NCBI RefSeq assembly: GCF_001695835.1
Contig: NZ_MBSO01000012.1
Coordinates: 248,001 to 312,000 of the forward strand
DNA: 64,000 nt
DNA from: Ensifer sp. LC11
Lineage (GTDB): Bacteria; Pseudomonadota; Alphaproteobacteria; Rhizobiales; Rhizobiaceae
Direction of reading: 5' to 3'
Under the pieces are notes generated by a model that made no database searches, was not told the DNA's origin, and was given only the letters and a program-made list of their open reading frames with translations. This document shows positions 7,576 through 16,427 of the stretch, in pieces. The translations under genes were made by a program, and so were the position numbers. The number at the start of each line of letters is the position of its first letter. Positions within the stretch are counted from its first letter, which is position 1.

Positions 7576-8337
7576 TCACACCACCGTCTCGCCGCCATCG
7601 ACCACCAGGATCTGGCCGGTCATATAGGAGGAGCGATCGGAGACGAGGAACAGGATCGACTCGGCAATCTCCTCGACGCTTGCCCAGCGGCCGAGTGGCA
7701 CCTTTTCGCGGATATAGGATTCAATCGCGCCGCGGCCGCCCATTTGCGCGATGAAGGGGTCGTTGAAGGGGGTGTCGACCCAGCCGGGGCAGAGCGCGTT
7801 GACGCGGATGCCATGGCGCGCGTAGTCGCCGGCCATCTGCTTGGTCATGGCGATGACGGCGTGTTTGGTCGTCGTATAGGCGATCATCTCGCGGTCGTAG
7901 AGCACGCCCGACGAGGAGGAGGTGTTGACGATGACGCCGCGGCCGGCGGCGCGCATCGATGGCATGACAAGGCGTGCGGCCATGAAATGGGCGCGGACAT
8001 TGAGGTTCCAGGAGCGGTCGAAGCCTGAAATCTCGACCTCTTCCAGATCACCCGCCACCTGAGCGCCGGCATGGTTGTGCAGGATATCGATACGCCCATG
8101 ACGATAGAGGATATTGGCGATGCCGTCGGAAAGGGCTGCGTCGTCGGTGACGTCGATCGCCAGCGCCTCGGCGCGGCCACCCTTGGCAGCGATCGCCTCG
8201 ACGGCGGCGCTGGCTGCCGCAAGGCTGCGGTCGACGACGACGACATGAGCGCCCTCGCGCGCCATGATGGCCGCCCCCGCCTGACCGATCCCGGAGCCCG
8301 CTCCGGTCACGATCGCGACCCGGTCTTTCAGGATCAT
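7576..8337 (-). CDS. Short-chain dehydrogenase/reductase (SDR)
   Basis: A 253-residue classical SDR with the NAD(P) motif TGAGSGIG (residues 11-18), a D at the end of the second beta strand (VVVVDRS) favouring NAD, an NHAG version of the NNAG motif, the catalytic serines NTSSSSG, and Y-T-T-T-K of the YxxxK pair. It is the last gene of the minus-strand ABC operon, starting 4 bases after the second permease stop. It probably oxidises or reduces the transported compound or a derivative. Substrate unknown. Confidence 0.85.
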   Translation of the reverse strand: MILKDRVAIVTGAGSGIGQAGAAIMAREGAHVVVVDRSLAAASAAVEAIAAKGGRAEALAIDVTDDAALSDGIANILYRHGRIDILHNHAGAQVAGDLEEVEISGFDRSWNLNVRAHFMAARLVMPSMRAAGRGVIVNTSSSSGVLYDREMIAYTTTKHAVIAMTKQMAGDYARHGIRVNALCPGWVDTPFNDPFIAQMGGRGAIESYIREKVPLGRWASVEEIAESILFLVSDRSSYMTGQILVVDGGETVV

Positions 8338-8341
8338 GGTT

Positions 8342-9160
8342 TCACTCCCCGGATTTTGTTTTCTTTTCCCGCATCAGGATGCGGGCGGTCAGGATCAGAA
8401 GCAGCGAAGCGACGAGTACCAGCGTCGCGATCGCGTTGATCTCGGGCGTCACGCCGCGGCGGATCGAGGCAAAGACGTAGATCGGCAGCGTCGTCTTCGA
8501 GCCCGCGACGAAGAAGGCGATGATGAAATCGTCGAAGGAGAAGGTGAAGGCGAGGAGAAAGCCGGCGAGGATCGAGGGCAGGATCTGCGGCAGCACGATC
8601 AGCCGGAAGGTGGTGAGCGGCGTCGCGTAAAGGTCACTCGACGCCTCGACGATGTCGCGACCGAGGCTGGCAATGCGCGCCTTCACGATCATCGTCACCA
8701 GCGCCATCGAGAACAGGCCGTGGGCGGCGATGATCGAGCCATAGCCGAGACCGAGTTGCGGCGGCTGCTCGCCCGGCCAGATGGAGGCCAGCGCCGGATT
8801 GACGAAGGAGAAGACGGCGACGAGCGCCACAAGGGTCGCGATGCCGATGACGACGCCGGGAACGACGATGGCGGCGGCAAAGAGCGCGTCGAAGATCGCC
8901 CGGTTGCGTGGCGCCAGCCGCTCCATGCCGAGTGCTGCCATGGTGCCGAAGATCGCGGCGAGCGTGGCGCTGGTAAAGGCGATCATCAGGCTGTTCTGGA
9001 GGGCAGAGACCAGGAAGGTGTTTCCCAGCGCCTTGCCGTACCAGGCGGTCGAAAAGCCGGTGAACTCGCTCGCATTGCGCCCCGCATTGAAGGAGAACAG
9101 CACGACGAGCGCGATCGGCGCGTAGAGGAAGAGATAGACGGAAGAAATGAAGGCGCGCAT
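8342..9160 (-). CDS. ABC transporter permease, PotC-like
   Basis: A 272-residue inner-membrane permease with about six hydrophobic segments and the EAA cytoplasmic loop (EASSDLYATPLTTFRLIVLP) that docks on the ATPase. By sequence style it belongs to the spermidine/putrescine (Opp/PotC) group. It overlaps the upstream permease by one base, which indicates coupled translation and a heterodimeric channel. Confidence 0.85.
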   Translation of the reverse strand: MRAFISSVYLFLYAPIALVVLFSFNAGRNASEFTGFSTAWYGKALGNTFLVSALQNSLMIAFTSATLAAIFGTMAALGMERLAPRNRAIFDALFAAAIVVPGVVIGIATLVALVAVFSFVNPALASIWPGEQPPQLGLGYGSIIAAHGLFSMALVTMIVKARIASLGRDIVEASSDLYATPLTTFRLIVLPQILPSILAGFLLAFTFSFDDFIIAFFVAGSKTTLPIYVFASIRRGVTPEINAIATLVLVASLLLILTARILMREKKTKSGE

Positions 9161-10026
9161 CAGACGAGATCCACCTGTCTTGTGCCGGCAACGCGGAAGG
9201 CAATGCGCATCGCCACCATCAGGATCACCACGACGACGGCCACCAGTGTGACGGCGATCGCCGAGCCGAAGGGCCAGTTGCGCGATTGCAGGAAGAGATC
9301 GACCAGCGCGTTGCCGATGAAGAACACCTTGCCGCCGCCAAGCAACTGCGGGATCAGATATTCGCCGAGCAGCAGGATCGTCACCAGCGCGACGCCGGTC
9401 ATCACGCCCGGCAGCGACAAGGGCAGGGTGACACCGAAGAAGGTGGAGACCGGTTTGGCGCCGAGATCGGCTGAGGCTTCAAGCAGGCGGCGATCGAGTT
9501 TTTCGAGGCTCACATAGATCGGCATGATCATCAGCGGCAGGTAGCCATAGACGATGCCGAGCAGGACGGCGCCCGGCGTGTTCAGCATCCTGACGTCCTC
9601 GATGCCGATCATCGACAAAAGGTTGGGGATGCCGCGCGAGCCGAGAATGTACATCCAGGCATAGGTGCGCACGAGCAGGCTGGTCCAGAAGGGCACGACG
9701 ACGAGCGACACCAGGATCAGCCGGTAGCGCGGGTTCGCCTTGACCGCGAGATAATAGGCGACCGGATAGGCGATCAGCAGGCAGGCAAGGGCGCCGACCG
9801 GCGCGAGAACGAGCGTGTTCCAGAAGGCCGCCGCCCGCGTCGGCAGGTTGGCGAATTGCGCAAAGGTGAAGGCCGCCTGGTAGCCGCCTTCCGGTGCGCG
9901 TTCGCCGAAGGCGAAGACCAGCATGGCGATGAAGGGCAGCACGAGGAAGATCATCAGCCATGCCGCCGCCGGCGCCACCAGCGCTGCCGTCACCAGGTTT
10001 CTCTTCGTGTTCGTTGCCGCGGTCAT
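9160..10026 (-). CDS. ABC transporter permease, PotB-like
   Basis: A 288-residue permease with an N-terminal membrane anchor (residues about 10-40) and a typical PotB segment, PFWTSLLVRTYAWMYILG. The EAA loop is EASADLGAKPVSTFFGVTLP. It should pair with the PotC-like protein encoded immediately downstream. A RIME element of about 160 bp separates it from the binding-protein gene. Confidence 0.85.
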   Translation of the reverse strand: MTAATNTKRNLVTAALVAPAAAWLMIFLVLPFIAMLVFAFGERAPEGGYQAAFTFAQFANLPTRAAAFWNTLVLAPVGALACLLIAYPVAYYLAVKANPRYRLILVSLVVVPFWTSLLVRTYAWMYILGSRGIPNLLSMIGIEDVRMLNTPGAVLLGIVYGYLPLMIMPIYVSLEKLDRRLLEASADLGAKPVSTFFGVTLPLSLPGVMTGVALVTILLLGEYLIPQLLGGGKVFFIGNALVDLFLQSRNWPFGSAIAVTLVAVVVVILMVAMRIAFRVAGTRQVDLV

Positions 10027-10084
10027 AAAATGGATCCGTTGAGTTTCAGTAGCATTCGGCCCGCATTGGCCGGGTGGGGGATTG

Positions 10085-10247
10085 CCCCCTCATCCGGCCT
10101 GCCGGCCACCTTCTCCCCGCAGGCGGGGCGAAGGGGACTCGTGGCGCCCGCTCGTTCCCACACATGCGAGGGTCGGAGCGGGAGGTTGCCGCTTGTCCCT
10201 TCTCCCCGTCAGAACGGGGAGAAGGTGCCGGCAGGCGGATGAGGGGC
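10085..10247. repeat. RIME-like intergenic mosaic element
   Basis: Runs from CCCCTCATCCGGCCTGCCGG through two CTCCCC/GGGGAG hairpins to the inverse GGCGGATGAGGGGC. It sits between the binding-protein and permease genes of the PotABCD-like operon, where its stem-loops may influence relative expression. No coding sequence is evident in it. Confidence 0.8.
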
Positions 10248-10294
10248 AATCCCTCACCGCGCGGATGAGGGGCATTTTCCTCTCAGAGCTTCGC

Positions 10295-11455
10295 TCAAGC
10301 CGACTTGAAGCGCGCCATCAGCTCGGCGCGGCCGGGGTCGGTCAGCGTCACGGCGGCGCCGAATTCGAGCGGCGTCAGCGATGCCTCGTCCGGATAGACG
10401 ATCTTGTTGCCGGTGACGTCGGCCGGCAGCAGCTTCATGACGCGGCTGTCGGTCGTCGGTGCGCCGTTGGCGATGTGCTCCTTCATGGCGTTTTCCGGCG
10501 CCATCAGATAGTTGAGCAGCGCATAGCCGGCAGCCTTGTTGGCGGCACTCTTCGGGATCGCGTAGAAATCCGACCAGATCTCGCCGCCGTCCTTGCCGAG
10601 CACGAACTGGATCTCCGGCATGTCGCGGTTGAGCTGGGCGCCGTCATTGGTCCAGCACATGGTCATCCAGGCATCGGTCGCGCGCATCGACGGCTGGTAG
10701 TCGCTGTTGATGGCGTAGAGATGCGGCTTCACCTTGATTAGGAGTTCCTCGGCCTTGGCGAGTTCGTCCGGCTTGATCGAGTTGAAGGAGTAGCCGAGCG
10801 AGACCAGCGCGTTGCCGATGGTGGTGAGCTGATAGTCGTGGACCATGGCGCGGCCGTCGGCTTCGGTCATGGCGATCTCGAAGAAGTCCTTCCAGCTCGT
10901 CACCGGCGTCTTGATCTTCCCCGAGTTGAGCGCGATGCCGGTCGTGCCCCAGTTCTTCGGCACGGCATAGGTCTTGCCGTCGACGACGCCTTCGTTGGTG
11001 AAACGCGCGGTTTCGGTGGAGGCGTCGTAGTTCGGAAGCTTCGAAAGATCGAGCTCGTCGATCAGGCCGAGCTTCACATAGGTCGAGATCGTGTAGTTGG
11101 TGGGAACGAAGAGGTCCCAGCCGGTGCCGCCGGCCTGGAGCTTGGCGAGCATCTCCTCGTTCGAACCGAAGACATTGACCTCGACGGCGACGCCGGTTGC
11201 CGCCTGGAAGGCCTCGAAGGTCGCCGGGTCATGGTAGTTCGGCCAGGTGGCGATCGACATCTGCGTGCCGAGATCGCCGGCAAAGGCGGTGGAATTGAAG
11301 AGGCCCGGCTGGCGCGCGAGCACGGCGGTCGCAAGTCCGAGGCCGGTAACGCCGAGGAAGTGGCGGCGGGTGACCGAGCCGCGCTTCAGGCGCATCAGTT
11401 CGTCGCCAAGCTGATCGGCAGTGATAGGGGCATTTTCTCTGTACCATTTGCTCAT
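10295..11455 (-). CDS. Periplasmic substrate-binding protein, PotD-like, Tat-exported
   Basis: A 386-residue binding protein. The ATG at 11455 follows AAGGGAA; the longer reading frame to 11659 runs back into the ATPase gene. The N-terminus has a twin-arginine signal, SVTRRHFLGVTGLGLATAVLA, so it is probably exported folded by the Tat pathway. The mature part (LGTQMSIATWPNYHDPATFEAF onward) follows the spermidine/putrescine-binding fold. Linkage to the neighbouring thiohydantoin-degrading genes makes ergothioneine or a related betaine a candidate ligand, but nothing in the sequence proves it. Confidence 0.85.
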   Translation of the reverse strand: MSKWYRENAPITADQLGDELMRLKRGSVTRRHFLGVTGLGLATAVLARQPGLFNSTAFAGDLGTQMSIATWPNYHDPATFEAFQAATGVAVEVNVFGSNEEMLAKLQAGGTGWDLFVPTNYTISTYVKLGLIDELDLSKLPNYDASTETARFTNEGVVDGKTYAVPKNWGTTGIALNSGKIKTPVTSWKDFFEIAMTEADGRAMVHDYQLTTIGNALVSLGYSFNSIKPDELAKAEELLIKVKPHLYAINSDYQPSMRATDAWMTMCWTNDGAQLNRDMPEIQFVLGKDGGEIWSDFYAIPKSAANKAAGYALLNYLMAPENAMKEHIANGAPTTDSRVMKLLPADVTGNKIVYPDEASLTPLEFGAAVTLTDPGRAELMARFKSA

Positions 11456-11525
11456 GACGCTGTTCCCTTTATCGTTTGACGTACATGCGTAGGCGGCAGA
11501 ACCGGCCCGGTGAGGCCGGGAGAAT

Positions 11526-12653
11526 TCAGGCCGGAAAGACGTGCAGCGCGTTCGGATCGAAGGCGAGGCCGACCTTTTCGCCGGGCTCCACCAGTTCGCT
11601 GTCGCCGAGCGTGCGGCGGTCGGCCGTGACCAGGAAGTCGCCGAGGCCATCGACTGCAACCGAGTATTCGACGGCTGACCCTAGGAAGATCCGGTGGGTG
11701 ACGGTGCCGGCAAGCGCGTCCGCACTCGCAGCGCCGTTGCGCGTCAATCGGATCGCCTCGGGCCGGAGTGCCACCGTTGCCGCACCTTTTGCGCCGTTGA
11801 TTGCGGGGGCGGCGAAGCGCGCGCCATTGGCAAGGACGAGCGACGAGGCGCCGTCGACGGTGGCATTGATGCGGTTGGTCTTGCCGACGAAATCGGCGAC
11901 GAAGAGGCTCGCCGGCCGGTCGTAGATTTCCTCGGGCGGGCCGACCTGGACGATGCGGCCGGCGTTCATGACGCAGACGAAATCGCTCATCGACAGCGCT
12001 TCTTCCTGATCGTGGGTGACGAGCACGAATGTGATGCCGAGCTCGCGTTGCAGCGTCTGCAGCTCGATCTGCATGGCGGTGCGCAGCTTCTTGTCGAGGG
12101 CGGCGAGCGGCTCGTCGAGCAGAAGCACCTTCGGCTTGTTGACGATGGCGCGGGCAAGCGCCACGCGCTGCTGCTGGCCGCCGGACATTTCGTGGATGCG
12201 GCGTTTGCCGAAGCCGCCGAGCCGCACCATTTCCAGCGCCTCCTGGGCGCGGCGGGAAATCTCGGCGCCGGCGATGCGCGGCCGCATCTGCCTCAAGCCG
12301 TAGGAGACGTTGGCTTCGACGTCGAGATGGGGAAACAGCGCGTAGTGCTGGAACACCATGTTGACCGGGCGGCGATAGGCCGCCACGCCGTTCATCGGCT
12401 CGCCGCTGATGAACACCGTGCCCTCGCATGGCTGCTCGAAGCCGCCGATCATGCGCAGACACGTGGTCTTGCCACAGCCGGAAGGCCCCAGCAGCGCCAT
12501 GAAGGCGCCGCGCGGCACCTCAAGATTGATGTCCGATACAGCCGTCACGGCGCCATAGCGTTTGGCGACCGAACGGAATTCGATGTCGTTCGTCGAAGCG
12601 GATGTCACGTCTGTTCCCTGCGGTTGTTTTCGGATGTCGCCATGATCTCCCAT
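11526..12653 (-). CDS. ABC transporter ATP-binding protein, PotA-like
   Basis: A 375-residue ATPase with all motifs intact: Walker A GPSGCGKTT, Q-loop MVFQHYALFPHL, signature MSGGQQQRVALARA, Walker B VLLLDEPLAALD and switch His VTHDQEEA. A TOBE domain fills the C-terminus. It is the promoter-proximal gene of the minus-strand operon. The ATG at 12653 has GGTGGAG upstream. An internal GTG at 12608 with AGGGAA is a credible alternative that would remove 15 residues. Confidence 0.9.
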   Translation of the reverse strand: MGDHGDIRKQPQGTDVTSASTNDIEFRSVAKRYGAVTAVSDINLEVPRGAFMALLGPSGCGKTTCLRMIGGFEQPCEGTVFISGEPMNGVAAYRRPVNMVFQHYALFPHLDVEANVSYGLRQMRPRIAGAEISRRAQEALEMVRLGGFGKRRIHEMSGGQQQRVALARAIVNKPKVLLLDEPLAALDKKLRTAMQIELQTLQRELGITFVLVTHDQEEALSMSDFVCVMNAGRIVQVGPPEEIYDRPASLFVADFVGKTNRINATVDGASSLVLANGARFAAPAINGAKGAATVALRPEAIRLTRNGAASADALAGTVTHRIFLGSAVEYSVAVDGLGDFLVTADRRTLGDSELVEPGEKVGLAFDPNALHVFPA

Positions 12654-12699
12654 CCTGGCACTCCACCGTCATTGACACGCAGCCTAGTCACCGCGCGCC

Positions 12700-12765
12700 C
12701 TGCCGGTATATACCCCGAGAGAGGTATTTCAACGTGGATCAGCTTGTGTGAGGAGTATATCCCGG
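12700..12765. promoter_or_regulatory. Candidate operator between divergent potA-like and luxR-like genes
   Basis: The 140-bp divergent spacer contains the perfect palindrome GGTATATACC (12705-12714). A half-site GGTAT at 12723 gives a second inverted pair with the ATACC at 12710-12714, and a related GTATATCCC lies at 12756-12764. Repeated GGTAT-type half-sites between a regulator and the operon it probably controls suggest binding sites for the LuxR-type protein. This is inference from symmetry alone. Confidence 0.4.
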
Positions 12766-12793
12766 AGCTGCAGGCATCGGCCGGGAGGGCGGT

Positions 12794-13597
12794 TTGAGCG
12801 TCGATCTCGAGGGACTATTTCAGGTCATCGCGCCACTCGTTACAGGGGCCGCGCTGGAGGACGAGGCGGTCGGCACCGCCTATCGGCAGCTGATGTCGAG
12901 GCTGATGACCTTCGACTACGTGGTCGTCTTTGCCTATCGCGGCAAGGAACGGCCGATCGATCTCTACAGCACCTTCAACGCCAGGGATCATGTGCTCTTC
13001 GTCAGCCTCTACCAGGCGGGGCCTTACTTGCTCGACCCGTTCTACCATGCGGCGTCACAGGGCAAGCCAGGCGTGTGGCGGATGCGGGAGCTTGCGCCCG
13101 ACCGGTTCTTTTCCTCGGAATATTACCGTACCTACTATGTGCAGACCGGGCTTGCCGAGGAGGTCGGCTTCTTCGTGCCGGTCGACGAGCAGATCACCGT
13201 CGTGCTGTCCTTGATGCGGCGCGAGGCGACGGGGACGTTCAGCACCGCGGAATTCGCGCTGCTGAAGAAGGTCGAGCCGCTGGTCTCGGCGCTGGTGCGC
13301 CACCATTGGGCAGGCCTCGGTCGCCGCTTCGATGCCGCGCTGGCGAAAACCGGGCGGAGCAAGCGCAAGGCGACGCATCCGCCGGCCGACGGCGTCTGGC
13401 AGCATCTCAATCTGACCGACCGGGAAGCCTCGATCGTCGAGCTGGTGCTGCAGGGGCACTCGTCGGAATCGATCGGCCTGAGACTCGGTATCTCCACCGG
13501 CACCGTCAAGGTTCATCGCCGCAACGTCTATCGCAAGCTCGGCATCTCCTCGCAGACGCAATTGCTGTCGCTTTATCTGAGAAACCTCGGACAATAA
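12794..13597 (+). CDS. LuxR-family transcriptional regulator
   Basis: A 267-residue regulator with a C-terminal LuxR/GerE helix-turn-helix at about residues 207-262 (LTDREASIVELVLQG through GTVKVHRRNVYRKLGI). The N-terminal two thirds resemble no sensor domain I can name confidently and lack a recognisable acyl-homoserine-lactone pocket. An in-frame TGA at 12749 leaves TTG at 12794 (after GGGAGGG) as the only usable start. Divergent orientation from the PotABCD-like operon suggests control of that transporter and perhaps of the upstream catabolic genes. Confidence 0.8.
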   Translation: MSVDLEGLFQVIAPLVTGAALEDEAVGTAYRQLMSRLMTFDYVVVFAYRGKERPIDLYSTFNARDHVLFVSLYQAGPYLLDPFYHAASQGKPGVWRMRELAPDRFFSSEYYRTYYVQTGLAEEVGFFVPVDEQITVVLSLMRREATGTFSTAEFALLKKVEPLVSALVRHHWAGLGRRFDAALAKTGRSKRKATHPPADGVWQHLNLTDREASIVELVLQGHSSESIGLRLGISTGTVKVHRRNVYRKLGISSQTQLLSLYLRNLGQ

Positions 13598-13784
13598 GCC
13601 GCTTCTGAGCGTGTCCCCGTGCTGGCGAATCGTCGCCGGCACATTCGCGCATTCGCGTCGCGGCAGCTCTCTCACTCCGTATGTCTCTCCGCACCAGTGC
13701 CCCGAAAGCGCGCCGCGCTGGCCTGCGTCGGCTCTCCAAACGGTATTCCTCCACAAACGTGATCGATCGCGCGGCTGATCGCTA

Positions 13785-13832
13785 TTGACATTTTTTTCAC
13801 GTCATGAAATTTCTTTCATTAATGGATAAAAA
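13785..13832 (+). promoter_or_regulatory. Candidate promoter/operator of the polyol locus regulator
   Basis: An AT-rich patch in otherwise GC-rich DNA holds a consensus -35 TTGACA at 13785-13790 and, overlapping the expected promoter core, the inverted repeat TTTCACGTCATGAAA (13796-13810). A further TGAAATTTCTTTCA follows at once. The symmetry and position suggest an autoregulatory operator for the SorC-family protein encoded downstream. No clear -10 box can be singled out. Confidence 0.4.
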
Positions 13833-13885
13833 TATCACGCGCTGCAAAATTTATCATGCAGCGCAACAAGAGCCGGGTGGAGACA

Positions 13886-14851
13886 ATGACGATTGGCGGG
13901 ACGGGTATTCGTGACGACGAGACCAGCATGGCGACGCGGGCGGCCTGGCTGCATTATGCCGGCGGCCTGACCCAGGCCGAGGTCGCCAAGCGTCTGGGCC
14001 TCACCTCGCTCAAGGCCCACCGACTGATCATGAAGGCCAACCAGGAAGGGCTGGTGAAGGTCTATATCGACGGCGAAGTCTCTGAATGTGTGGAGCTTGA
14101 GCAGGCGCTTTCAGCCCGCTATGGCCTCGACTACTGCGAAGTTGTGCCGGACTTCGATTCCGATGATCTGCCGCTGAAAGCGCTCGGCATTTCCGGCGCA
14201 CAGTTCTTGAAGCGCGAGATCGAGCGCGGCGAAACCGCGCTGGTCGGCGTCGGCCATGGCCGCACGCTTGCGGCTTGCGTCGAGTATCTGCCGCGGATCG
14301 CCAGCGGCAACACCCGCTTCGTGTCGCTGCTCGGCGGGCTTACCCGCAAGTTTTCGGCCAATCCGCATGACGTAATCCATAGGCTTGCCGAGCGCACCGG
14401 TGCCGAGGCCTATGTCATGCCGGTGCCGTTCTTCGCCAACACGGTCGAAGACCGCGACGTGCTCTTCAGCCAGCGCGGCGTGCGCGAGGTCTTTGATCTC
14501 GCCAAGACTGCCGATCTGCTGATGGTCGGCATCGGTACCGCCGTGCGCGAGGCCTCGCTGGTTTCGACCGGCATGATCGAGACCAGCGAGATCGAGGACA
14601 TCCAGAAGGGCGGGGCGATGGGAGAACTGCTCGGCCACTTCTTCGACAGGGATGGCCGGCCGATCGAGACGACGCTGTCGGACCGCACCTTCACGCTCAG
14701 CCGCGAAGACCTGAAGAACCGCCGCACCGTCGCGGTTGCCGGCGGCAAGATCAAGGTGCCGGCCATCCGCGCCGTGCTCGCCAGCGGGCATTTGAGCGGG
14801 CTGATCACCGATGAGCGGACCGCACGGGCACTTGCTGCCGACGGCGCATGA
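13886..14851 (+). CDS. eryD: SorC/DeoR-type sugar-binding transcriptional regulator, EryD-like
   Basis: A 321-residue SorC-family regulator. An N-terminal helix-turn-helix (GLTQAEVAKRLGLTSLKAHRLIMKA, about residues 30-54) is followed by the sugar-phosphate-binding domain with GVGHGRTL and MVGIGTA motifs. EryD of Brucella represses the erythritol operon and is relieved by erythritol; the same role fits here. The ATG at 13886 has GGTGGAG five bases upstream; an ATG at 13856 is in frame but lacks a ribosome site. The gene precedes the transporter and catabolic genes of the polyol operon on the same strand. Confidence 0.8.
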   Translation: MTIGGTGIRDDETSMATRAAWLHYAGGLTQAEVAKRLGLTSLKAHRLIMKANQEGLVKVYIDGEVSECVELEQALSARYGLDYCEVVPDFDSDDLPLKALGISGAQFLKREIERGETALVGVGHGRTLAACVEYLPRIASGNTRFVSLLGGLTRKFSANPHDVIHRLAERTGAEAYVMPVPFFANTVEDRDVLFSQRGVREVFDLAKTADLLMVGIGTAVREASLVSTGMIETSEIEDIQKGGAMGELLGHFFDRDGRPIETTLSDRTFTLSREDLKNRRTVAVAGGKIKVPAIRAVLASGHLSGLITDERTARALAADGA

Positions 14852-14967
14852 GGCGCCGGGACATTCTGGCCATGGGGGCAGGGAGGATCTGTCCACGGTC
14901 TTAAAGGGAGGAATACCGGTGGGGTAGCCGGCAGTCGCAATCATACCCGCAACGGAGGAGAAGACGG

Positions 14968-16413
14968 ATGTACGAGAAGGAGAAGGACCTCATCAGCGCA
15001 TTCCTGCGTGGGGAGGTGGACCGCCGCGGCATGCTCAAGGGATTGGGCGCTGCAGGCTTGACCGTCGGCACGGCCGGCACGTTGTTCAACATGATGTCGA
15101 CGCAGGCGCTCGCCGCCGACTTCGACTGGAAGGCGCATTCCGGCAAGAAGCTGAAGCTGCTTTTGAACAAGCATCCTTATGCCGATGCGATGATCGCCAA
15201 CCTGCAGACCTTCAAGGATCTGACCGGCATCGACGTCACCTATGACGTGTTCCCGGAAGACGTCTATTTCGACAAGGTGACGGCGGCGCTGTCGTCGGGC
15301 TCGACCGAATACGACGCCTTCATGACCGGCGCCTACATGACCTGGACCTATGGCCCGGCCGGCTGGATCACCGACCTCAAGGAGTGGATCAACGATCCGG
15401 CCAAGACCAATCCGCAATATGCCTGGGACGACTTCCTGCCGGGCGTGAAAAACTCCTGCGCCTGGAACGGCCAGCCGGGCGGGGCGCTCGGCTCCGACGA
15501 CGCCAAGCAATGGTGCATTCCGTGGGGCTATGAGCAGAATAACCTGTCGTTCAACCAGGCCATGTTCGACAAGGCCGGCGTTAGCGTGCCGAAGAACCTC
15601 GACGAACTGTCGGTCGCAGCCGCCAAGCTCACCAAGGATGTCGGTGGCGGTGTCTACGGTATCGGCGTGCGTGGCTCGCGCTCCTGGGCGACGATCCATC
15701 CGGGCTTCCTCTCGGGCTACGCCAATTTCGGCCAGAAGGACCTGAACGTCGGGGCCGACGGCAAGCTCTCGGCGGCGATGAACACCGCCGATTCCAAGGC
15801 CTTCCACGCCAAGTGGGTGTCGATGATCCAGGAAAGCGGCCCGAAGGACTGGTCGACCTATACCTGGTACCAGGTCGGCACCGATCTCGGCGCCGGCGCC
15901 TCCGCCATGATCTACGACGCCGACATCCTCGGCTACTTCATGAACGGCGGCGACAACAAGATGGCTGGCAAGCTCGCCTACGCGCCGTTTGCCGCCAATC
16001 CGGCAGCCTCGGCCCCGACGCCGAACATCTGGATCTGGTCGCTCGCCATGTCCAACTTCTCCAGGGATAAGGACGCGACCTGGTATTTCCTGCAATGGGC
16101 GACCGGTCTCGAACACGCGATCTTCGGCGCGACGAAGATGGACTTCGTCAACCCGGTCCGCGCTTCGGTGTGGAAGGACGAGATCTTCCGCGAGCGGCTG
16201 AACAAGAGCTATCCGGGTTACGTGGAGATGCACGACGTTTCGGCGCCGGGCGCGAAGATCCACTTCACCGCACAGCCTTTGTTCTTCGATGTGACGACCG
16301 AATGGGCAGCGACGCTGCAGAAGATGGTCGCCAAGCAAGTGCCGGTTGATGAAGGTCTCGACCAGCTCGCAGAAAGCATCAACCGCCAGCTCCAGGAGGC
16401 GGGTCTCGGCTGA
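14968..16413 (+). CDS. ABC transporter substrate-binding protein (family 1, polyol-type)
   Basis: A 481-residue periplasmic binding protein, larger than average for CUT1. The N-terminus carries a twin-arginine-like signal (VDRRGMLKGLGAAGLTVGTAG) with cleavage likely after ALAADF. The mature protein has the extracellular solute-binding family 1 pattern (SSGSTEYDAFMTGAYMTWTY). A strong GGAGGAG site precedes the ATG. In S. meliloti the erythritol/adonitol/L-arabitol locus encodes a comparable MptABCDE system, and the R. leguminosarum glycerol transporter (GlpV with GlpPQ and GlpST) has the same gene composition. A nested hairpin separates it from the permeases. Confidence 0.85.
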   Translation: MYEKEKDLISAFLRGEVDRRGMLKGLGAAGLTVGTAGTLFNMMSTQALAADFDWKAHSGKKLKLLLNKHPYADAMIANLQTFKDLTGIDVTYDVFPEDVYFDKVTAALSSGSTEYDAFMTGAYMTWTYGPAGWITDLKEWINDPAKTNPQYAWDDFLPGVKNSCAWNGQPGGALGSDDAKQWCIPWGYEQNNLSFNQAMFDKAGVSVPKNLDELSVAAAKLTKDVGGGVYGIGVRGSRSWATIHPGFLSGYANFGQKDLNVGADGKLSAAMNTADSKAFHAKWVSMIQESGPKDWSTYTWYQVGTDLGAGASAMIYDADILGYFMNGGDNKMAGKLAYAPFAANPAASAPTPNIWIWSLAMSNFSRDKDATWYFLQWATGLEHAIFGATKMDFVNPVRASVWKDEIFRERLNKSYPGYVEMHDVSAPGAKIHFTAQPLFFDVTTEWAATLQKMVAKQVPVDEGLDQLAESINRQLQEAGLG

Positions 16414-16427
16414 TAGGCCTCCCAAGC

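Noticed and set aside
8336-9517. 393-codon plus-strand open frame opposite the ABC permeases
   Set aside because: Permease EAA loops and hydrophobic helices are on the minus strand; the plus-strand product is Arg/Asp/Gly-rich.
13856-13885. ATG at 13856 as the start of eryD
   Set aside because: No Shine-Dalgarno precedes it and it would place AT-rich promoter-like DNA directly against the start; the ATG at 13886 has GGTGGAG.
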